Assembly: GCF_018729455.1 (NCBI RefSeq)
Contig: NZ_JAHHZF010000002.1
Coordinates: 391,492-455,491, forward strand
Direction of reading: 5' to 3'
Length of the DNA stretch: 64,000 nucleotides
Source of the DNA: Prosthecodimorpha staleyi
GTDB taxonomy: Bacteria > Pseudomonadota > Alphaproteobacteria > Rhizobiales > Ancalomicrobiaceae
Shown: positions 1 to 6,359 of the stretch, piece after piece
How positions within the stretch are numbered: position 1 is the stretch's first letter
How the letters are laid out: every line of letters begins with the position of its first letter
The notes under the pieces: model-generated
What the model was told of the DNA's origin: nothing
The model's input: the letters and a program-made list of their open reading frames with translations, nothing else
Databases searched by the model: none
Translations under genes and position numbers: made by a program

Positions 1-161
1 GGCAAGGCCCACTCCCCAGTCCGCCGCCCGGCCGGCGGCGGCCGGGCGCGCCCCCAACGAAGCCCGGCCGCCGGCCGCACTCCGCCCCGCCCGCGGCAGA
101 GATTCTTGATGCAGCCCGCGGCCGCGCCGGCGCTGCCCGCGCCCCTTCGGAGCCTGCTGCC

Positions 162-473
162 ATGCCGAACGTGACTTTCATCCTGGCGGACGGAAGGGCC
201 GTCACCGTTCAGGCCGAAGCCGGCTCGACCGCCATGCTGGCGGCCGTCACCCGGTCCATCCCGGGCATCGACGCCGAATGCGGCGGATCGCTGGCCTGCG
301 GCACCTGCCATGTCTATCGCCTGACAGGCGATTGCGGCGAGCCGAGCACGGCAGAATGCGAAATGCTCGACGCCCTGGCCGGCGAGAGACGCCCGAACAG
401 CCGCCTCTCGTGCCAAATCCGCCTGGATGCCGACACGGAGGTGACCCTCGCAATTCCGGCCGTGCAGGGATGA
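162..473 (+). CDS. 2Fe-2S ferredoxin, adrenodoxin/putidaredoxin type
   Basis: A 103-residue soluble electron carrier of the plant/adrenodoxin-type [2Fe-2S] fold. Cluster ligands are visible as C40-x5-C46-x2-C49 in a GGSLACGTCHVY context, with the fourth ligand C84 in the LSCQI segment. The stretch around ECEMLDAL (residues 65-72) matches the acidic interaction helix of adrenodoxin-type ferredoxins. The ATG has a GGAG eight to nine bases upstream (149-152). Such ferredoxins pass electrons from an NAD(P)H reductase to cytochrome P450s or other oxygenases, but no partner gene is visible, so the partner is unknown. The gene lies just outside the left end of the island and its GC matches the host chromosome. 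Family assignment is secure; the exact role is not. Confidence 0.9.
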   Translation: MPNVTFILADGRAVTVQAEAGSTAMLAAVTRSIPGIDAECGGSLACGTCHVYRLTGDCGEPSTAECEMLDALAGERRPNSRLSCQIRLDADTEVTLAIPAVQG

Positions 474-727
474 AACGGAAGGGTCTGCGACGGAGAAACG
501 CGAACCTGCCGCGATACCTGCCGGCTCGTTCAGCCCATGCCGGGACGGAGCGGCGAGCGCCGAAGCGAGCCTGTCGAGCGCCAGCCTTCGAATCTCATCC
601 CGTGAGACACAGTCCGATGCGCCGCCGGCCGCCGCGGCTCCGCCGAAATCCGCGCGCGGATAATCCCGAAAACCGCCCATTTCGGCAGCCGAGATCGCAG
701 AATTTCGCCTAAGCCGCAGATTTTGAA
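474..727. other. Intergenic stretch between ferredoxin and left island end
   Basis: No convincing gene is seen. The stretch has repeated GAGCG/GCGAGC words around 530-590 that resemble the GC-rich intergenic mosaic elements common in alphaproteobacteria, but no clean hairpin with a T-tract. Short open frames here have no recognisable domain. This is probably the ancestral downstream flank of the tRNA-Glu gene before the island inserted. Confidence 0.4.
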
Positions 728-744
728 TGGCGCTCCCAAGGGGA
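728..744. repeat. Left attachment-site copy of the island (attL/attR core)
   Basis: TGGCGCTCCCAAGGGGA is an exact 17-bp match to positions 14828-14844, which form the last bases (with encoded CCA) of the tRNA-Glu gene. Homology stops on both sides of the 17 bp. Tyrosine integrases that target tRNA 3' ends leave this signature. This copy marks the chromosomal junction at the end away from the integrase. It was found by direct comparison of the two flanks. Confidence 0.88.
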
Positions 745-978
745 AACAGCCCTTCAATCTCATAAGACACTGAAAACACTAGATCAAATAGCTCGCCAAC
801 TATTCCTCCAGTACCAATTTCCCGGTCGAATAACAAGGGCCACTCATGCGAGAGCCCCGCCACGTGGGAGCGGTATGTGACTTCCCCCGTGCCCCCCCCT
901 CTCTTCGGTTCCAAATGGGCAGGATCGCGACTTCCGGTCGACCCGCCGAGCATTTGGGCCGCTTCCGTGTCGCCTTCA

Positions 979-1096
979 GGGTGTCCAATAGCCCCTGCCC
1001 ATGTGGACGTGTCCGCTCCCTGCGCCATCGCGTCCAATAGACTTGGAGCTTGACTTTTGGACGCGACCGACTCACACCTCCAGACCTTCTGGACAT
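979..1096. promoter_or_regulatory. Candidate res/operator region of the serine recombinase
   Basis: Directly upstream of the recombinase start there are several copies of a GTCC/GGAC half-site: TGTCCAATAG at 982-991, a GGACGTGTCC palindrome at 1005-1014, CGTCCAATAG at 1031-1040, and GGACAT at 1091-1096. A perfect 10-bp inverted repeat TCGCGTCCAA / TTGGACGCGA has arms at 1028-1037 and 1057-1066. A TTGACT -35-like box sits at 1050-1055. Resolvase res sites typically consist of several inverted half-sites just upstream of the resolvase gene and also act as its operator. Assignment is by pattern and position only. Confidence 0.45.
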
Positions 1097-1113
1097 ATGA
1101 GCGAGGTCACCCC

Positions 1114-1710
1114 ATGCCGAATGCCACCATTGCCGCCCCTCTGGTCGGATACGCCCGCACCTCCACCGCCGAGCAAGAGGCCGGTCTAGAAGCCCAGGTG
1201 CGGGAGCTTGAAGCCGCCGGGTGCTCGGAGGTCTTCAAGGAGCGGGTCTCCTCGGTCGGGGAGCGCGACCAGCTTGCTGCCGCCCTCAAGTACCTTCGCA
1301 AGGGCGACACATTGGTGGTCACCAAGGTCGACCGCCTGGCACGCTCGACGGTGCACCTCTGGGAGATCGTGAGGGACCTTGACGCCAAGGGCGTGGGGCT
1401 ACGGGTTCTCTCACTGGGTGGCGAGGTGGTCGACACCAAGTCCGCGACCGGCAAGCTCATCCTCACCATCTTCGCGGGGTTCGCCCAGTTCGAGCGGGAG
1501 ATGATGCTTGAGCGGCAGCGGGAGGGTATCGCCAAGGCCAAGGCGGAGGGGAAGTACCTCGGCAGGAAGCCCACGGCCCGGGCCAAGGCCGGGGAGGCGG
1601 TGAGGTTGCACCAGGAGGGCAAGACGGTCACCGAGATAGCCAAGGCGTTGGGGATCGGGAGGGGGAGCGTGTACCGGGCAATAGGTAGCAGTCCTGTATC
1701 ACGTGCCTAA
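1114..1710 (+). CDS. Serine site-specific recombinase (resolvase/invertase family)
   Basis: A 198-residue small serine recombinase of resolvase/invertase size. The catalytic YARTST motif places the nucleophile at Ser17. VTKVDRLARS (about residues 70-79) carries the conserved arginines. The E-helix region FAGFAQFEREMMLERQ and the GKYLGRKP linker lead to a C-terminal helix-turn-helix (TVTEIAKALGIGRGSVYRAI). An upstream in-frame ATG at 1057 exists, but the ATG at 1114 has GAGG at 1103-1106 and gives the standard N-terminus just before VGYARTS. The gene sits near the left end of a tRNA-integrated island that already has a tyrosine integrase, so it may resolve dimers, be left from a nested element, or move a sub-module. 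It is next to a res-like array. Confidence 0.93.
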   Translation: MPNATIAAPLVGYARTSTAEQEAGLEAQVRELEAAGCSEVFKERVSSVGERDQLAAALKYLRKGDTLVVTKVDRLARSTVHLWEIVRDLDAKGVGLRVLSLGGEVVDTKSATGKLILTIFAGFAQFEREMMLERQREGIAKAKAEGKYLGRKPTARAKAGEAVRLHQEGKTVTEIAKALGIGRGSVYRAIGSSPVSRA

Positions 1711-1978
1711 TGGAGAGTGCTCAAGGGGGCCGAGGGAGGGAAGAGCAGGGTATGGCTTGCATTCGCTCGTGCTCGATATGCACTTAAATCTGTCTATTGA
1801 TGTCAATTTGCATCAGTTTAAGTATTTCTCTGGGCCATGTGCTCTAGTAAGCACACCGGCGCAGCACTTTTATTCGTTAAAATCAGAAAACAATCGCGAA
1901 ATGCTATTGAACCGGAGATTCTTCCCTCCATCTCTGGACCAGCCAACGGTGGCTCAGTTCAGTTCGCAGGAGATCTAA
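1711..1978 (+). other. AT-richer intergenic leader upstream of RNase H-like gene
   Basis: Base composition drops sharply compared with the host, with runs such as TTAAAATCAGAAAA near 1877-1890. One frame stays open through the stretch from 1703, but its translation has no recognisable domain and changes character at 1740, so I treat it as non-coding. The end carries CAGGAG at 1967-1972, which serves the ATG at 1979. A promoter for the downstream genes probably lies here, but I cannot fix a clear -35/-10 pair. Confidence 0.4.
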
Positions 1979-2473
1979 ATGACAAATTCAGGAAAATGGT
2001 ACCCGGCCCGCTATAAGCAAATTCAGACTAATCAAACGGTCGACGCCTACATCATTGGAATTGATAGTAATACAGGCCATTCGTCCGCGGCTTGGATGGT
2101 CTTGGACGAAAGCGGTATTGTTCTCGATCAGAATGCCTTTGTTAGTCATGGGAAAAGCGACGAAAGACGGGGCCAATCCGCTGCCGCGTACCGTGCCCTT
2201 GAAATTCTTCCGTATTCTGGGAGCATTAGATTCTGCACAGACAATACCGGCCTTATCGGAAATATTGTAAAGTACTCATCAATAGATTCTCTTCTTACCA
2301 ATTCAAAGGGACGCAAAGTATCAGGAGCAGAAATATGGTCTCGCTTCATCGAATGCAAAAGAGACAAAGCTCTTGCCGTTCACGTGCAATTCGTAAACCC
2401 ACATACGGAGCCGCACAAATCAAGATTTACAGCGCTTAGGGAGCTTGCGGCACGTGCGCTAAATGAAAAGTGA
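1979..2473 (+). CDS. RNase H-fold protein with a degenerate active site
   Basis: A 164-residue protein whose motif spacing matches E. coli RNase HI. D29 (GIDSNTGHSSAAW) corresponds to D10. The helix QSAAAYRALE (66-75) aligns with the E48-E57 helix. TD88N matches D70 at the same 13-residue distance from the helix glutamate. VNPH142 and RELAARA match H124 and the D134 helix. The catalytic Glu48 position is Gln66, and the Asp134 position is Arg154, so two of four metal ligands are lost. RNase H cleaves the RNA strand of RNA:DNA hybrids; with these changes it may only bind nucleic acid. Codon use and low GC indicate a different origin from its neighbours. CAGGAG precedes the ATG. The stop overlaps the next gene by 11 bases. 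Confidence 0.62.
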   Translation: MTNSGKWYPARYKQIQTNQTVDAYIIGIDSNTGHSSAAWMVLDESGIVLDQNAFVSHGKSDERRGQSAAAYRALEILPYSGSIRFCTDNTGLIGNIVKYSSIDSLLTNSKGRKVSGAEIWSRFIECKRDKALAVHVQFVNPHTEPHKSRFTALRELAARALNEK

Positions 2474-3221
2474 CCGAATGATCGATTACACGCAAGTCAA
2501 GCGCACCTTAGAGGAAGCCGCGAGAGCGGCTCCTCCCACGCACGGCAGCGGACAAAAGTGCACCATCCCCGGCTGCGGCAATCCGACCATGCGGGCCGCC
2601 GGAAAGGGCTTGGCGGTCTTCCATTGCAAGCGCCATGTCGAGCATCTGGCCCGGCACGGCAGTCTGTGGCACCCGACCTATCCCGCCGCCGACCTCAAGC
2701 CCTACCTGAAGACCGCCGCCGCTTGGATCAAGGCGAACCGAAACGATCCGGTCGTGGCGTCGGCGGTCTATGGGATCGGCCTCACGTTCTGGATGGCGGG
2801 CCGCTCGGAGATCGCCACGCGGCTGCGCGGCATGCCGCCGAAGCGCCGGGCCATGATCGCATTGGCGCGGGTCCGGGAGGCGGGCATCGAGCCGGAACGC
2901 ATCCTAGCAATCGCACTCGGCACCGCCGCCTTGATCGAGGAAGACCCGGGCAGCCACCGTAGCCGTGAGTTCCGGATCGTGCAGACCGCCAAGGCCGTCC
3001 ATCGCCTGGCTTCAGGCTATCACCGGACGTGGGACTTCCCGCTCCGAGATGGGACCACCGCGCCCTATACGATCCATGCCTATCCCCGCAGTACGGGTCG
3101 GGTCCTGCGCCATATCGGGGAAGCCATCGAGAAGGACAGTGCGGCGGTGATCGACGCCCATCTCCCCGCCATCGTCGCGCTGAAAGTGGAGACTCATGGA
3201 CGCATCATGCCTCACATGTAG
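2463..3221 (+). CDS. Hypothetical protein with an N-terminal Cys/His zinc-like motif
   Basis: A 252-residue protein that I do not recognise. Near the N-terminus it has C33-x4-C38-x16-C55-x2-H58 (CTIPGC ... FHCKRH), a spacing suited to one structural zinc. This is similar to short Cys/His modules found in phage and plasmid proteins. The rest is predicted alpha-helical with no signal peptide or membrane segment. The start at 2463 overlaps the RNase H-like gene by 11 bases; the ATG at 2478 is an alternative. The 3' end overlaps the next gene by 26 bases. The chain of overlaps from 1979 to 3864 suggests one transcript and a shared role. GC is high here, unlike the gene before. Confidence 0.7.
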   Translation: MKSDRMIDYTQVKRTLEEAARAAPPTHGSGQKCTIPGCGNPTMRAAGKGLAVFHCKRHVEHLARHGSLWHPTYPAADLKPYLKTAAAWIKANRNDPVVASAVYGIGLTFWMAGRSEIATRLRGMPPKRRAMIALARVREAGIEPERILAIALGTAALIEEDPGSHRSREFRIVQTAKAVHRLASGYHRTWDFPLRDGTTAPYTIHAYPRSTGRVLRHIGEAIEKDSAAVIDAHLPAIVALKVETHGRIMPHM

Positions 3222-3864
3222 CCCGATCCCGGACGGTCCGGACGTGCCCAGGAGCTTGCGGGGCCCCTCGGAGAGGGAGGCGCGGCGGGTCCGCCTCTCG
3301 CTCGCCCATGTCGCCCCTCTGGCCCACTATGCGGCCCGTCTCCGCGAGCGTGGCTCGGTGGAGGTGCCCGAGTTCGATCCCCTCGACGGCGGCACCCAGG
3401 CCGAAGCCCTTTTCCTATTCGAGAAGCCGGGGCCGATGACGGCGGCGGAGGGGCGGGGCAACCGTGTCGGGTCGGGCTTCATCAGTCGCGACAATGACGA
3501 CCCGACGGCGGAAGCCATCTTCCGCTTCATGGTGCAGGCCGGCATTCCGAGGCGTCGAACCCTGATCTGGAATACCATCCCGTGGTGGAACGGGACCAGA
3601 AAGATCGTGCGGGAGGAGCTTCAAGCCGGCATCCGGGAAACCTTCTCGCTGATCGGCTTTTTGCCCAGGCTCAAAGCGATCGTGTTGGTTGGTCGGAGGG
3701 CAGAGGCGGTGAGGCCGAGCCTCGATGCGAGTGGACTGCCGGTCTTCGTCTCCGCCCATCCCTCGCCATTGGTCCGCGCCAGCCGTCCCGCGGTCTGGGA
3801 GCGCATCCCCGAGCAGTGGGCGCAGGTGCACCCGCATTTGACCCGCGAGGAGGCGTTCCGATGA
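3196..3864 (+). CDS. Uracil-DNA glycosylase superfamily-like protein
   Basis: A 222-residue protein with the outline of the UDG superfamily: FLFEKPGP (about 73-80) in the place of the first motif, then GSGFISRDNDDPTAEAIFRFM (92-112), the hydrophobic strand TLIWNTIPWW (122-131) with an Asn, the strand AIVLVGRRA, and the hallmark H188-PSPL in VSAHPSPLVR. The family flips and excises damaged bases from DNA; the first-motif catalytic Asp of family 1 is not evident, so substrate and activity are uncertain. CLTC at residues 5-8 of the N-terminus could bind metal but has no obvious partner pair. It overlaps the upstream gene and is followed by 116 bases of leader before the polymerase-like gene. Confidence 0.68.
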   Translation: MDASCLTCSPIPDGPDVPRSLRGPSEREARRVRLSLAHVAPLAHYAARLRERGSVEVPEFDPLDGGTQAEALFLFEKPGPMTAAEGRGNRVGSGFISRDNDDPTAEAIFRFMVQAGIPRRRTLIWNTIPWWNGTRKIVREELQAGIRETFSLIGFLPRLKAIVLVGRRAEAVRPSLDASGLPVFVSAHPSPLVRASRPAVWERIPEQWAQVHPHLTREEAFR

Positions 3865-3980
3865 GAGGTCGAACGCACCTGAACGGGCCGCACATGTTGA
3901 GCCCCTTGCCCGGGCTCCCCCGACGATCGAGCCGCACCGCTCCTCCCGCACCGCCGCCCGTCCGGCCGGAGACCTGAAGC

Positions 3981-5309
3981 ATGCAGGATGCGGACCTCGA
4001 ATTCGACGAGCAGGACTTCGACGGATTAGGCACGAGGGGCAATTTCTTCGACATGTGGCGGGTGGCGAAGGGTGCACGCCTGGCGCCGCTGTGTGCGGAA
4101 GTCGGGGCGGCACTGGACACATGCAACGGGCCACGACAGCGCAAGCGAAAGCCGCAGGCCCAACAGGTCCACGACGCGATCGTGGCCACCATCGTCGGCA
4201 ACCTGGCCTTCGCGGTGGTGATGAGGTTCGATCCTCCGACCCTTGCCATTCGGGCGGCTCACAGTACCGGCTCGCTCGGCCGCTACGACCGGAAGGGCAT
4301 GTACAATCTTCCGGCCCGTCTCAAGAACCTTGAAGCGTCCGGCCTCGTGGAATTCGAGACCTCGCGGCAGAGGCGTTGGCTCAGCACGGTGCGGCCGACC
4401 GAAATGTTCGCCGCGAGGGTGCGCGAGGCCGGCGCCACGCTGGCGGATATCGGCAGAGTGCAGGACGCGGAGACGATCGTCGTCACGTGTGCCCAATCCG
4501 GTTTCACCGAAAGCAGCAGCGCTAGAGGCGCAACTACTTCTAGCTACGGCCGGAAAGCCTCGAAACGTATCGAGTACGAGGACACCGCCGAGAACCACCG
4601 CTACCGGGCCGAGATGGTGGCGATCAACGCGGCGTTGGAGATTGCTAGTCTCGCCTATGTTGGTCCTGAGCCCGTGGAGACGGACCGACGCGTGCTGCAT
4701 CGGGTCTTCAACGACATCGGCGAACCGGACTGCTTCTCGCATGGCGGTCGGCTTTATGGCGGCTGGTGGCAGAACCTGGCCCGCAACCTTCGCCGCCATA
4801 TCCGCATCGACGGGGAGCCGATCGCCGATCTCGACTTCAAGAGCATGTTCGTGCGGCTCGCCTATCTGAGCGTCGGCGCCACGCCGCCCGATGGAGACCT
4901 CTATGCGGGCATCCGGCATCTCGACGGGCCGCACCGGCGCGACGCCGTGAAGAAGCTCATATCCGCACTGATGTTCTCGAAATTGAAAAGGCAAAGAATC
5001 CCGAAGGAAATCCCGAAGGACCTCATTCCGCCCGGTGTTCGATTCAAGGACCTCATGGACGCCATCCTCGAAAAGCATCCGCTGCTCGCCCCTGTTTTGG
5101 ATACCACCGCGGGCTATGCGTTGAGCAAGACCGAAAGCACGATCCTCATCGATATTCTCCGCACCCTGGCCGCCGAAGACATTACCGCGCTGCCGATGCA
5201 CGACGGCATCATGGTGGCGGCCTCGAAGGCCGATCGCGCGACCGAGGTGATGGGCGATGCGGCCGAGCGGATCACGGGCTTCAGGTTGCCGGTGGAGCCC
5301 AAAGCGTAA
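3981..5309 (+). CDS. Minimal family A DNA polymerase-like protein with winged-helix-like N-terminus
   Basis: A 442-residue protein. Residues about 105-140 (LPARLKNLEASGLVEF...) resemble a winged helix. The C-terminal half keeps the three polymerase motifs of family A in order. Motif A is DLD285FKSMFVRLAYLS. Motif B is R320-D-A-V-K324 in RRDAVKKLISALMF, which aligns with the T7 polymerase O-helix R-D-N-A-K. Motif C is LPMH407-D408-GIMVA. Both metal-binding Asp positions are kept. The E of motif A that acts as the ribose gate is Phe290, and the O-helix aromatic is Ser328. There is no exonuclease or thumb of normal size. GGAGAC precedes the ATG. It may act as a replication initiator/polymerase of the island. 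Motif reading is mine; no structure or homology search was run. Confidence 0.62.
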   Translation: MQDADLEFDEQDFDGLGTRGNFFDMWRVAKGARLAPLCAEVGAALDTCNGPRQRKRKPQAQQVHDAIVATIVGNLAFAVVMRFDPPTLAIRAAHSTGSLGRYDRKGMYNLPARLKNLEASGLVEFETSRQRRWLSTVRPTEMFAARVREAGATLADIGRVQDAETIVVTCAQSGFTESSSARGATTSSYGRKASKRIEYEDTAENHRYRAEMVAINAALEIASLAYVGPEPVETDRRVLHRVFNDIGEPDCFSHGGRLYGGWWQNLARNLRRHIRIDGEPIADLDFKSMFVRLAYLSVGATPPDGDLYAGIRHLDGPHRRDAVKKLISALMFSKLKRQRIPKEIPKDLIPPGVRFKDLMDAILEKHPLLAPVLDTTAGYALSKTESTILIDILRTLAAEDITALPMHDGIMVAASKADRATEVMGDAAERITGFRLPVEPKA

Positions 5310-5800
5310 ATTCCTTATCGCGCTCCCTAATAGGCCCCGTGTGTGCCTTAAGAGCTTACAGAGCGGCGGTGCGGGTACTCTGAGCGCCTGTTCGGTTCAA
5401 TCCCCCATCCCCATCACCTTGGCGAGGAGCTTGGAACCATGGCCCGATGGCAGTCTCCTTGGTGCAACGAGTGATCGACTAGGGGGTACCGGAAGGATGC
5501 ACTGAAGGTTGGAGGCGGTGGGAGGGACACTCCTCCTCAGCCCCCTCGGCGATCACTTCAAGCACCGGGGTTGGATGGACTGCCGCCTCCTCATGCCTCC
5601 CGAAGCCGACACCCGGCATGCCCTTAAGGCCATCCTCCTGGCCTGCCTCCTGAGGAAGACAAGCGGTACCCCTTCAAGCCGGCGGAGGAGAGGGGTCCGA
5701 CCATGCCAAGCCCGCTCCATGCCCACCACCAGGCCTCAGGACCCGACTGTGCCGCATGCTGGCATGAGCGGAGGCAGACGGCAGGCTGGCGATTGAGGTT
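5310..5800. other. Gene-free 490-bp stretch after the polymerase-like gene
   Basis: No convincing coding region on either strand. The stretch contains repeated CTCCTC/CTCCTG pyrimidine words (about 5531, 5588, 5635, 5647) and the inverted GGCGGAGGAG word near 5682, but no regular iteron spacing and no terminator with a T-tract. Its position between the replication-like cassette and the lipoprotein gene makes an origin or regulatory RNA possible, without direct support. Confidence 0.3.
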
Positions 5801-6253
5801 TCAGAAGAGCATCTTGTAGACGTTACCTTCGGTGTCTTTCGCGATCCCTGCGCCGTTGGCGGTTCCACTACCGGTGTAAAACTCCGCCTCGATCTTCGTT
5901 CCCTTCGAGCAACTCAAAAACGCATAGCCCTTGTTGACACCTGGAACATTCATCGAGGTCACGAAGGACCCTGAGATTAGGCTTCCATATTGCGTCAATA
6001 GGTTCCCGCTGCTGACTGCCGTCACCCGCGGAGCCAATGAGGACCACCTTCCCGTACACGTTTGCGCGTCTGGAAGCTGGAGCGTGAGTGTCCCACTATT
6101 GCCGTCGATTCCGTTTGCTGTGGCCTTGATAACTGGCAAGGGGGTAACTTGGGAGTAAGGACCGGATACCGGATACATATCGACCGTCGTGCTGCAAGTC
6201 GTCAAAGCCAGAATCGGAGCGATTGCGGCGAACTTTATGAAGTACCTATCCAT
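5801..6253 (-). CDS. Small secreted protein, probable lipoprotein
   Basis: About 150 residues. I chose the ATG at 6253 because it begins a normal signal peptide, MDRYFIKFAAIAPILALTTC, with a basic n-region and hydrophobic core ending at a Cys. The site LTTC is an imperfect lipobox because Thr is at -1. The mature part is Gly/Ser/Thr-rich with a predicted beta character and a second Cys pair (QTCTGRW, FLSCSKG), consistent with a small envelope protein. No family is recognised. It lies in the island between the polymerase-like cassette and hsdR and has lower GC than hsdR. A function linked to restriction is not implied. Confidence 0.6.
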   Translation of the reverse strand: MDRYFIKFAAIAPILALTTCSTTVDMYPVSGPYSQVTPLPVIKATANGIDGNSGTLTLQLPDAQTCTGRWSSLAPRVTAVSSGNLLTQYGSLISGSFVTSMNVPGVNKGYAFLSCSKGTKIEAEFYTGSGTANGAGIAKDTEGNVYKMLF

Positions 6254-6359
6254 TCGGTTTCCGATCATCCCGCAATCCAATTCTTGTCGAACGAGAAATT
6301 AATGCTTGAGCCCTGTCAATCTAGTCGAAATCTCCTCGTGAGTCATCGTCCCCCGACCG

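Noticed and set aside
1703-1978. A 91-residue open frame after the serine recombinase
   Set aside because: Composition changes abruptly within it, it has no ribosome site of its own, and its translation resembles no protein. Treated as leader DNA.
3981-5309. A reverse transcriptase or retron in place of a polymerase
   Set aside because: There is no YxDD box or other reverse-transcriptase block. Motif C is MHDG, which fits family A. No msr/msd-like inverted repeats were found near it.
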